Positions 57,365 through 64,000 of a stretch of 64,000 bases of DNA are shown in pieces. Numbering within the stretch: position 1 is the stretch's first letter; the number at the start of each line of letters is the position of its first letter. Where the stretch lies: NCBI RefSeq assembly GCF_018860705.1, contig NZ_JAHKQA010000075.1:1-64000 (forward strand), in the 5' to 3' direction. The notes below the pieces were generated by a model. It had not been told where the DNA came from, made no database searches, and worked only from the letters and a program-made list of their open reading frames with translations. A program made the position numbers and the translations under genes. This DNA comes from Citreicella sp. C3M06 (GTDB lineage Bacteria; Pseudomonadota; Alphaproteobacteria; Rhodobacterales; Rhodobacteraceae).

Positions 57365-57811
57365 TTACTTCGTCGTCGCCTTCTTGGCGGCGGCGGTCAT
57401 GTCGTCGGTGGCCTTTTTCATGGCGGCGCTGGCGTCTTCGGTGAAGTCCTTGCCGGCAGCCATCATCAGTTCCACGGTGTCCATCTGAACCTTCTTCGCG
57501 ATTTCGGCGAAGGCGGCCATGTTCTCGGCTGCGGTCTCGGCCTGAGCAGAAGCGAAATCGGTCATCGCCTTTGCGTAATCAGCGGGCTCGGACTTGAATT
57601 TGGTCATGTCGGACAGCTTGGTCAGGGTGTCCTTGGTCCACTTTGCCGAAAGCTCGGTCGATTTCTCGGCGGCTTCGAGTGCCACGGCCGAGAGCTTTTC
57701 GTTCAGCGTCGCGGTGGTCTTGAAAGCTTCGTCCATGGCCTTGGTGTCCACGGGGAACGAACCCATCATGTCTTTCATCATGGCGGTGAAGTCTTGCGTC
57801 TTGGCGGCCAT
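57365..57811 (-). CDS. phaP: Phasin (PHA granule protein), copy 2
   Basis: The 148-residue protein starts at 57811 (MAAKTQDFTAMMKDMMGSFPVDTKAMDEAF) after AGGAATTTACAG. It has the same amphipathic helical domain as the neighbouring copy (DYAKAMTDFASAQAETAAENMAAFAEIAKKVQMDTVELMMAAGK) but a shorter Lys/Ala tail (AMKKATDDMTAAAKKATTK). Two CTGC-N3-GCAG sites lie upstream at 57880 and 57908. It is between phaC and phasin 1, on the same strand, and has its own terminator. Both copies are probably expressed under PHA-forming conditions. Confidence 0.9.
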   Translation of the reverse strand: MAAKTQDFTAMMKDMMGSFPVDTKAMDEAFKTTATLNEKLSAVALEAAEKSTELSAKWTKDTLTKLSDMTKFKSEPADYAKAMTDFASAQAETAAENMAAFAEIAKKVQMDTVELMMAAGKDFTEDASAAMKKATDDMTAAAKKATTK

Positions 57812-57879
57812 CTGTAAATTCCTGTCTGATTGCCTCGGGAGCCCACCCCCCGATTTGTCGGCTGAGACCAATATGAATG

Positions 57880-57890
57880 CTGCACTGCAG
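57880..57890. promoter_or_regulatory. PhaR-type site CTGC-N3-GCAG, phasin 2, proximal
   Basis: CTGCACTGCAG, within the larger palindrome TGCTGCACTGCAGCA, lies 69 bp upstream of the phasin 2 start and fits the PhaR consensus. Confidence 0.7.
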
Positions 57891-57907
57891 CATTTCAAGT
57901 GAAATTT

Positions 57908-57918
57908 CTGCAATGCAG
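57908..57918. promoter_or_regulatory. PhaR-type site CTGC-N3-GCAG, phasin 2, distal
   Basis: CTGCAATGCAG is 28 bp (centre to centre) from the proximal site, close to the phaC stop codon. The near-three-turn spacing would allow two dimers on one face of the DNA. Confidence 0.7.
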
Positions 57919-57941
57919 CATAATTGTGGAATTGTCGGAGC

Positions 57942-59735
57942 TTACTGATTGGCTCTTATGCGAACATAGGTGCCGGGAGCATCGCAAAGCACCGGATGAT
58001 CCGAATCGCCGGGGGTGCGGGCGGGGACTTTCTTGCCCGATCTCTTCGACAGCCACGCCTCCCATGTCGGCCACCACGACCCCTCGTGGAAGTCTGCCTG
58101 CGCCTGCCAGTCGTCGGCCGAAAGCTTCAGATCGGGGTTCAGGTAGTGACCGTATTTCTTCTTGCTCGGCGGATTGACTATGCCGGCGATATGGCCGGAT
58201 TCCGACAGGATGAAGCGTTTGCTCTTCGAGCCCATTCTCTGCACGCCGCGGAAGCAATCTTTCCATGCGGCGATGTGATCGGTTTCCGCCGCGATCGAGA
58301 TCAGCGGCACATCGACATCGCGCAGATCCAGCGTTTCGCCCATAAGCTCGAAGCGCCCTTCGGCAAATTCGTTGCGCTGGCACAGGCCCCGCAGATATTG
58401 CATCGTCATCTTGCCGGGCAAGTTCGCACCGTCGCCGTTCCAGTACAGCAGATCGAAGGCGGGCGGCGTTTCGCCCATCATGTAGGACCGGATCGCAGGC
58501 GTGTAGATCAGGTCCGTCGAGCGCAGGAAGGAAAAGGTGCGCGACATGATGAAGCTTCGCAGAATGCCGCTGATCTCGATCTCCTTCTCGATGCCATCAA
58601 TGAAATCATTCTGAAGGAAGGGCACGAATTCGCCCTGGTCGCTGAAATCGGTGAGCGTCGTGAAGAAGGTTGCCGATTTCACCTGCTTGTCGCCGCGTTT
58701 CTTCAGCAGCGACAGGGTCAGCGCCAGCGTGGTGCCTGCGATGCAATAGCCCACCGCGTTGACCTGCTTGGTGCCGCAGATCTCGCGCACGAGGCGCATC
58801 GCGGTCAGGTAGCCGTCTTCGATATACTCCTCGAGCCCAACGTCGCGGTAGCTGGCATCTGCGTTCACCCAGCTGACCACGAACAGGGTGTAGCCCTGAT
58901 CGACGATATGGCGGATCAGGCTGTTCTGCGGTTTGAGGTCAAGGATGTAGTATTTGTTGATCCACGGCGGAAAGATAACGACCGGGATGTCATGCACGGT
59001 TTCGGTGGTGGGCGAATACTGGATCAGCTCCATCATCCGGTTGCGCCAGACCACCTTGCCTTGCGCGGTGGCGATGTTGCCGCCAACCTCGAAGGCTTCT
59101 TCGTCGACCAGCCGCACCACCAGTTCGCCATTGTTGGCCTCGAGATCGGTCACGAGGTTCTCGAGCCCTTTGACGAGGCTCTCACCTTCGGTTTCGATGG
59201 CTTTTTGCAGGGCATCGGGGTTGGTGGCGAAGAAATTCGTCGGCGCCATCATGTCGGTGATCTGCTGGGCGAAATAGCGCAGACGGCGCTTTTCGGTGGG
59301 GTCGAGCTCTTCGATCTGATCGACCGCAGCGCTGATGGCGCCGGCGTTGATCAGGTACTGCTGCTTGATGAAGTTGAAATAGGGATGGCTGTCCCATAGC
59401 GGGTTGCCAAAGCGCTTGTCGGTCGGGCCGGTGTCGTCGGGCGGTGTCAGTTTGCCTTCGGCAAGGGCTTGATTGGCCTCGAGATAATGCTGCAGGGACT
59501 TGCCCCAGTAACCGACCTGCTGTTCAAAGACCTTGGTCGGATTCTTCATCCAGTCCTGCCAGTAGGCGGTCACGGCCTGCGCATAAAGCATCGGGTCCGG
59601 CCCACCCAGCGCCGAGTTGATCGGCTTGTGAGAGGCGAGCGCACCCAGCAATCTCTGGGTAAGTTGCTCGACTTTCGCGAGATTTTCCTCGAGCTTTTCC
59701 CGCCCGGGGCTGCTGATTTCAGCATTCGTTGTCAT
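57942..59735 (-). CDS. phaC: Class I poly(3-hydroxyalkanoate) synthase
   Basis: The 597-residue enzyme polymerises 3-hydroxyacyl-CoA into PHB at the granule surface. The N-terminal PhaC_N region (NPLWDSHPYFNFIKQQYLINAGAI) is followed by the alpha/beta hydrolase domain. The catalytic triad is C331 (GYCIAGT), D486 (AAETDHIAAW) and H515 (SESGHIAGIVNPPSKKKYG). Class I length is about 590, and no PhaE/PhaR partner is needed. The start at 59735 (MTTNAEISSPGREKLEENLAK) is the only good one. It is divergent from phaZ and upstream of the phasin genes on the same strand. Confidence 0.97.
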   Translation of the reverse strand: MTTNAEISSPGREKLEENLAKVEQLTQRLLGALASHKPINSALGGPDPMLYAQAVTAYWQDWMKNPTKVFEQQVGYWGKSLQHYLEANQALAEGKLTPPDDTGPTDKRFGNPLWDSHPYFNFIKQQYLINAGAISAAVDQIEELDPTEKRRLRYFAQQITDMMAPTNFFATNPDALQKAIETEGESLVKGLENLVTDLEANNGELVVRLVDEEAFEVGGNIATAQGKVVWRNRMMELIQYSPTTETVHDIPVVIFPPWINKYYILDLKPQNSLIRHIVDQGYTLFVVSWVNADASYRDVGLEEYIEDGYLTAMRLVREICGTKQVNAVGYCIAGTTLALTLSLLKKRGDKQVKSATFFTTLTDFSDQGEFVPFLQNDFIDGIEKEIEISGILRSFIMSRTFSFLRSTDLIYTPAIRSYMMGETPPAFDLLYWNGDGANLPGKMTMQYLRGLCQRNEFAEGRFELMGETLDLRDVDVPLISIAAETDHIAAWKDCFRGVQRMGSKSKRFILSESGHIAGIVNPPSKKKYGHYLNPDLKLSADDWQAQADFHEGSWWPTWEAWLSKRSGKKVPARTPGDSDHPVLCDAPGTYVRIRANQ

Positions 59736-59948
59736 AATCGCGAATCCCCCCTATTCTTCATTGAAAACAGAATAACGACGCCGTGGCGATGGTCAAAGCG
59801 GCGAATTGATTTGACAGGGCAGGGGCCGCGCGCGCACAGGAAGGGCAATACTGGGCCTTGTGCAGCAAGGGGTCTGTAATGAATTGGTCGTATACATGCG
59901 CCGGACGGGGTGCAGTATGCTGCCGCGACAGAAAGACAGGAGACGCCC

Positions 59949-61208
59949 ATGCGCTTCATGGCGACTTACGACCTGATGGAGACCATCCGCAACACCAACC
60001 AGTGGGTGGGCGCGACGGCGAAAGCGATGGCATCCTATCCGGCGATGGCGGTTGTTCCCAACCCGGCGCTGACATGGCTCGCCGCGTGGGGCGAAGTGGC
60101 GGAGCGCAGCTACAAGCGCATGGTGGTCAAGCCAAGCTGGGGGATCAGAACGATCACCTGCAACGACGGGCAGGACCATCTTGTGTACAAGGAAACCGTA
60201 CTCGACAAGCCCTTTGCCAAGCTGCTGCATTTCAACGTGGCCGAGCGCGAGGAGAAGCCGCGCAAGGTTCTGCTGGTCGCGCCAATGTCGGGGCATTACG
60301 CGACCCTGCTGCGCTCTACGGTGGTGTCGTTGATCCCCGACGCCGAGGTCTATGTCACCGATTGGAAGAACGCTCGCGACATCCCGGTCAGCTGCGGCAA
60401 GTTCGATATCGAAGACTATACGATGTACCTTGTTGATTTCATGCGGCATCTTGGGCCGGATACGCATGTGATCGCGGTTTGCCAGCCGGCGCCGCTGACG
60501 CTGGCGGCTACGGCCTATCTCGCCGAATTCGAGCCCGAGGCGCAGCCGCGAACGCTGACCCTGATCGGCGGGCCGATCGACCCTGATGCAACCCCGACGG
60601 AGGTGACCGATTTCGGCAATCGTGTCACCATGGGCCAACTTGAGGAAACGATGATCCAGCGCGTCGGGTTCAAGTATCCGGGCGTCGGGCGGCTGGTCTA
60701 TCCGGGGCTGTTGCAGCTGTCGTCATTCATGGGGATGAACCTTGAGCGTCATGCCAAGGCGTTCTCGGATGAGATCATGAAGGTGGCGCGCGGCGAAGCG
60801 ACGGACCATGATGCGCATAACCGGTTCTATGATGAATATCTGGCCGTGATGGACATGCCAGCGGAGTTCTACCTGTCGACGGTCGAGCGGATTTTCAAGA
60901 ATGGCGAAATCGCCAAGAATCAGTTCATGGTGGATGGCCACATGATCGATATCGGCAAGATTACCGATGTCGCGGTGAAGACGGTCGAAGGTGCGAAGGA
61001 TGACATCTCGGCTCCGGGGCAATGCGTGGCGGCGCTTGACCTGTGCACCGGGCTGCCGGATTCGAAGAAGGCGAGCCATCTTGAACCGGGCGCGGGTCAC
61101 TATGGCATCTTCGCTGGCAAGAGCTGGCGGAACAATATTCGCCCGCTGGTGCTGGAGTTCATCGACGCCAATGCCAAGACCCCGCGCAAGGCGGCCAACG
61201 CGGCCTGA
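59949..61208 (+). CDS. phaZ: Intracellular PHA depolymerase
   Basis: The 419-residue enzyme releases 3-hydroxybutyrate units from native PHB granules. The start at 59949 (MRFMATYDLMETIRNTNQWVGATAKAM) follows AGGAGACG. The nucleophile is C178 in VIAVCQPAPLTL, the lipase-box-like motif of PHB_depo class; the base histidine is in LEPGAGHYGIFAGKSWR. The PF06850-type C-terminal region is present. It is divergent from phaC across a 213-bp spacer, so synthesis and breakdown share one control region. No CTGC-N3-GCAG site was seen in that spacer. Confidence 0.95.
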   Translation: MRFMATYDLMETIRNTNQWVGATAKAMASYPAMAVVPNPALTWLAAWGEVAERSYKRMVVKPSWGIRTITCNDGQDHLVYKETVLDKPFAKLLHFNVAEREEKPRKVLLVAPMSGHYATLLRSTVVSLIPDAEVYVTDWKNARDIPVSCGKFDIEDYTMYLVDFMRHLGPDTHVIAVCQPAPLTLAATAYLAEFEPEAQPRTLTLIGGPIDPDATPTEVTDFGNRVTMGQLEETMIQRVGFKYPGVGRLVYPGLLQLSSFMGMNLERHAKAFSDEIMKVARGEATDHDAHNRFYDEYLAVMDMPAEFYLSTVERIFKNGEIAKNQFMVDGHMIDIGKITDVAVKTVEGAKDDISAPGQCVAALDLCTGLPDSKKASHLEPGAGHYGIFAGKSWRNNIRPLVLEFIDANAKTPRKAANAA

Positions 61209-61507
61209 GCGATTTTTGGCGCTGGCGTCTGTTGCGGGCCTTGTGCAGGCGAGGGGCCAGCCCCTCGCGCTCCCCGGAGTTTAGGGGCAAGATGAAGAGG
61301 GGCGCGGCGCCTTTGTTCGACGACAGTCCCGGGCGCAGTTGGCGTGGACATTCATGGCCATCGCTTTGAGCGGTCGCGAGGGGGTCGTCGTACAGCAGAA
61401 CATCTTCGCTGGGGCGTATTGGTTCTGCCCATCTCTTTGTCGTTTTCCAGCCTACAGGGGCAAGGATGTTGTCCCGGCCATGTTTTGGCGAGGGACATAG
61501 CGGCGCG
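61209..61507. repeat. Intergenic region with a partial copy of the der-metH repeat
   Basis: Bases 61251-61297 hold GGGGCCAGCCCC, CCCCGGAGTTTA and GGGCAAGATGAAG in the order seen in the left half of the 35449-35566 repeat. The right half is missing, so the long hairpin cannot form here. The rest of the 299 bases shows no gene. Confidence 0.7.
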
Positions 61508-62128
61508 TCAGCTGCGACGCAGGGTGGCGGTGAGCAGGCCCATGGCGATCAGCGCGCCGCCGCCGGCGCGGGTGAGCCAAGCCAGAACGCGATCTTGGCG
61601 GATCAGCCTGCGCAGGCGGTCGGCGGCCAGTGCGTAGGCCAGCGCGTTGAGGCCGGCGAGGCTGACGAAGCTGGCGACGAGGATGGCGAACTGCGGCAGG
61701 ATCGGGCTGGTCGGGTCGATGAATTGCGGCACGAAGGCGATGAAGAAGGCGATGCTCTTGGGGTTCAGGGCGGTGACCGCAGCGGCATGGCCAAAGACGC
61801 CGCGGGCGTTGATGTCGGCGCGCGGCAGGGTCAGGCCATGGGTTGGCGCGGATCGGATCAGCTTGAGCCCGAGCCAGATGAGGTAAACCGCGCCGATCCA
61901 TTTGAGTGCGGTGAACAGGGTGGCCGATGCCAGCACCAGCGCCCCTAGCCCGGCGAGGGAGAGGGTCATCGCGGTAAAATCGCCGAGCGCCACGCCTAGC
62001 GCCGAAGCAACCGCGACAGAGCGGCCTTTGGACAGCGCGTAGCTGAGCACAAGCAGCACGGTCGGGCCGGGGATCAGCAGCAGCAGCGTCGAGGCGGCGA
62101 GGAAGGTCAGCCAGGTGTCGAGGGGCAT
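61508..62128 (-). CDS. LysE/RhtB-family amino acid exporter
   Basis: The 206-residue membrane protein has about six helices and the family pattern: TFLAASTLLLLIPGPTVLLVLSYALSKGRSVAVASALGVALGDFTAM in helix 1-2 (PGP motif), KWIGAVYLIWLGLKLIRS, and NPKSIAFFIAFVPQFIDP. Members export amino acids such as threonine, homoserine or lysine; the substrate cannot be told. The start MPLDTWLTFLAAST follows GAGAAAGCCCCGAG. It lies 21 bp after the MTA phosphorylase gene on the same strand, and the two may be co-transcribed. Confidence 0.92.
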   Translation of the reverse strand: MPLDTWLTFLAASTLLLLIPGPTVLLVLSYALSKGRSVAVASALGVALGDFTAMTLSLAGLGALVLASATLFTALKWIGAVYLIWLGLKLIRSAPTHGLTLPRADINARGVFGHAAAVTALNPKSIAFFIAFVPQFIDPTSPILPQFAILVASFVSLAGLNALAYALAADRLRRLIRQDRVLAWLTRAGGGALIAMGLLTATLRRS

Positions 62129-62149
62129 CTCGGGGCTTTCTCTGAAAGG

Positions 62150-63022
62150 CTAGAGGACGCGCCCGGCGACAGCGTCGAGCCGGGCCAGCAGCGCCGGGTT
62201 GCGTTTGTCCGGGGCGGTCATCAGGGCATGATCGAGTGCGCGGTCACAGCCATGCGGACAAGGGGCGCGATCGGCCCCGAGCAGCGCGGGCAGGCGCGCA
62301 ATCAACGCGCGCGCCTTGTCGGCATTGCCGGTCAGGACGCGGATGATGTCGCTGATCTCGACCGCGCCATGATCGGGGTGCCAGCTGTCGTAATCGGTGA
62401 CCATGGCGAGCGAGGCGTAGCAGAGTTCGGCCTCGCGCGCGAGTTTCGCTTCGGGCATGTTGGTCATGCCGATGACGTCGGCGCCCCAGCTGTCGCGGTA
62501 CATCCGCGATTCCGCGAGGGTCGAGAATTGCGGACCTTCCATGGCAAGGTAGGTGCCGCCGTCATGCACGGTGATGCCGGCGTCTTGGGCCGCGTCGAGG
62601 CAGGCGGCGCCGAGGCGCGGGCAGGTCGGGTGGGCCATCGACACATGCGCAACGCACCCCGTTCCGAAGAAACTTTTGTCGCGTGCGAAGGTGCGGTCGA
62701 TGAACTGGTCGATCACCACGAAATCGCCCGGTGCCAATGTCTCGCGGAACGAGCCGCAGGCCGATATGCTGATGACGTCGGTCACCCCCAGCCGTTTGAG
62801 CGCGTCGATGTTGGCGCGGTAGGGCACGGTGGATGGGCTGTGCACATGGCCGCGCCCGTGGCGGGGCAGGAAGGCCATTGGCACGCCGTCCAGCGTGCCG
62901 GTCAGGATCTCGTCCGAGGGCGGCCCCCAGGGCGTTGAGACTTTTGTCCAGCGCTTGTCGGTCAGCGTGTCCAGATCGTAGAGGCCGGAGCCTCCGATCA
63001 CGCCGATCATGGTGGGGGTCAT
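62150..63022 (-). CDS. mtnP: S-methyl-5'-thioadenosine phosphorylase
   Basis: The 290-residue enzyme cleaves methylthioadenosine to adenine and methylthioribose-1-phosphate in methionine salvage. The start at 63022 (MTPTMIGVIGGSGLYDLDTLTDKRW) follows CAGGAGC. The phosphate loop GVIGGSGLY, FLPRHGRGHVHSPSTVPYRANI, ISACGSFRETLAPGDFVVIDQFIDRT, and the substrate block EGPQFSTLAESRMYR with VIGMTNMPEAKLAREAELCYA identify the MtnP branch of purine phosphorylases. It stands upstream of the LysE gene. No other mtn genes are in the window. Confidence 0.96.
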   Translation of the reverse strand: MTPTMIGVIGGSGLYDLDTLTDKRWTKVSTPWGPPSDEILTGTLDGVPMAFLPRHGRGHVHSPSTVPYRANIDALKRLGVTDVISISACGSFRETLAPGDFVVIDQFIDRTFARDKSFFGTGCVAHVSMAHPTCPRLGAACLDAAQDAGITVHDGGTYLAMEGPQFSTLAESRMYRDSWGADVIGMTNMPEAKLAREAELCYASLAMVTDYDSWHPDHGAVEISDIIRVLTGNADKARALIARLPALLGADRAPCPHGCDRALDHALMTAPDKRNPALLARLDAVAGRVL

Positions 63023-63329
63023 GCGATGCTCCTGATTGCGGGTGGTGCGCCCAGTAAGGCACGGCAGCGGGGGCGCATCAAGGCGCGCGGCAGGGGCTCC
63101 GCCGCGCGAGGAGATGGTCACTGCGACGCCGCCAAGCCCGGCGAGCAGCATCCAGTCCGCAGCGAGGCAGGCGAGATGCTGGACGGGTAAACGCTGAAGC
63201 CGCCGCCTTTGACGTTGTGTCGTCCGCCCGCTGTTGCCAGTCGCTTATGACGCCACTCTCAAGGCCAAACCCATTCTGCATTCTAGAAACTATCAGCATG
63301 CAGTTGGCGTCGCTGCCATCTGCGGCAAC
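63023..63329. other. Intergenic region without a gene
   Basis: These 307 bases lie between mtnP and a small fragment-like ORF. I see no repeat, RNA gene or convincing frame. The part next to mtnP should hold its promoter. Confidence 0.55.
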
Positions 63330-63575
63330 TTAGGGGGTGGCGACGCTGTCCGGGGAGTAAAACGTGTCGATCGTTGTCGTGTTCTGGACACCGCCCAGCG
63401 TGAGGGTGCCATTGGTGCCGGTCAGGATGATATTGCCGGGGCCGTCGAGATCACCCTCCAACGAGCCGTAGACCAGCTGGCCGTTGGCGAATTCATAGGT
63501 GAAGGAATAGGTTGCGGCTTCGCTGGAGGCCGCAGCGGTAAGTTCGAAAAATGCAGCTGCAATGAGTGTTTTCAC
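63330..63575 (-). CDS. Small secreted ORF, possibly a gene remnant
   Basis: A possible 81-residue product starts with GTG at 63575 (MKTLIAAAFFELTAAASSEAATYSFTYEFANGQLV), which looks like a signal peptide plus AxA site. The body (YGSLEGDLDGPGNIILTGTNGTLTLGG) has the beta-rich, Gly/Thr-rich style of secreted VPxxx-CTERM proteins common in Rhodobacteraceae, but the C-terminal anchor is missing, so it may be a truncated copy. No clear ribosome-binding site exists. The real status is uncertain. Confidence 0.35.
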   Translation of the reverse strand: MKTLIAAAFFELTAAASSEAATYSFTYEFANGQLVYGSLEGDLDGPGNIILTGTNGTLTLGGVQNTTTIDTFYSPDSVATP

Positions 63576-63758
63576 GGATCGCTTTCGGGTATCGTCAGCC
63601 TCCGGCCACTCTCTGCGTTGCATCTGTGGAACAGGCGAAGGGCCCGGCCAGCTTGCATAGGGGCGGGCGCGGCGGCGCGTCGGGTATGCTAGCGGCTGGT
63701 CATTTTCGCCGCATTGCAGTAACGGGGAGCAAACCCCGGACAACGTACAGGACGAACC

Positions 63759-64000
63759 ATGGCCAAGTCCCTTCTGGCGCGCTACGCCAACAGTATCACC
63801 ATGCCCGATCTGCGGGTCTCTCCGACCACGGCGCTGACAGCGGGGCAGGTCAAGACCGATATACTGTCAGGGTTGACCGTTGCGCTGGCGCTGGTGCCCG
63901 AGGCGGTTGCCTTTGCGTTTGTCGCCGGGGTGAACCCGCTGGTGGGCCTGTATGCTGCGTTTCTGGTCGGGCTGATCACGGCGGTCTTTGGTGGCCGTCC
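63759..64000 (+). CDS. SulP-family anion transporter, 5' part
   Basis: The frame starts at 63759 ([19 protein letters not shown]) and runs open to the window end, giving 80 residues. The family entry motif is clear in [47 protein letters not shown], the first helices of SulP/SLC26 transporters that move sulfate, bicarbonate or related anions. ACAGGACGAACC is just upstream. The rest, including any STAS domain, lies outside the window. Confidence 0.88.
   Translation, partial: MAKSLLARYANSITMPDLRVSPTTALTAGQVKTDILSGLTVALALVPEAVAFAFVAGVNPLVGLYAAFLVGLITAVFGGR

Noticed and set aside
59736-59948. PhaR site in the phaC-phaZ spacer
   Set aside because: GCAG and CTGC words occur but not in the CTGC-N3/4-GCAG order, so I did not annotate one.

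Overview
The window is about 64 kb of high-GC chromosomal DNA from an alphaproteobacterium, most likely Rhodobacteraceae (Roseobacter/Rhodobacter group). This rests on family knowledge and gene order, not on a search: the split aa3-oxidase cluster ctaC-ctaB-small ORF-ctaG-ctaE, the class I PHA locus with Cys-based PhaC and PhaZ and two phasins, a TakP-like TRAP transporter with a very long large permease, GSCFA and DUF1223 proteins, and CTGC-N3-GCAG (PhaR-type) and TTGAT-N4-ATCAA (FNR-type) sites. No rRNA, tRNA or CRISPR array was seen.

Layout. 1-4.2 kb is the accessory edge: an IS110-family element and an IS1182-type element lie side by side, next to a MarR regulator and a divergent secreted beta-trefoil-like protein in lower-GC DNA. 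4.3-14.9 kb holds an MFS transporter, a coupled GSCFA/SGNH pair, aconitase, a DUF1223 thiol-fold protein, an LpxL-type acyltransferase, a DUF2189 membrane protein, and an XRE regulator divergent from a small conserved-looking ORF. 14.9-17.5 kb is ilvB-ilvN with a readable leader-peptide attenuator. 18-24.8 kb is a two-component system beside a TRAP transporter operon. 24.9-31.6 kb holds membrane proteins (5-TM protein, AI-2E family exporter) and an RND efflux pump. 31.8-35.4 kb is yfgM-bamB-der, with an unusual chain of coupled mini-ORFs between the first two genes. 35.6-39.3 kb is metH.

39.5-44.1 kb is a compact catabolic-looking locus: DeoR regulator, class III PLP enzyme plus APH-type kinase on one strand, SDR plus cysteine hydrolase on the other. 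Its substrate is not evident and it is the best candidate for an uncharacterised pathway. 44.1-55 kb holds metY, the cta cluster, tldD, dprA and topA. 55.1-61.2 kb is a ketone/PHA carbon-storage block: 3-oxoacid CoA-transferase A/B, two phasins, phaC and divergent phaZ. The end holds a LysE exporter, MTA phosphorylase, a small fragment-like ORF and the start of a SulP transporter that runs off the window.

Sequence-level signals not explained by the genes: a shared 16-bp palindrome (TGAACCA-N2-CGGTTCA) upstream of both the RND pump and a small ORF 14 kb away; a 118-bp nested inverted repeat between der and metH with a related copy after phaZ; an 18-bp palindrome beside the XRE regulator; and a 29-bp tandem repeat making ATGA-linked mini-ORFs before bamB.
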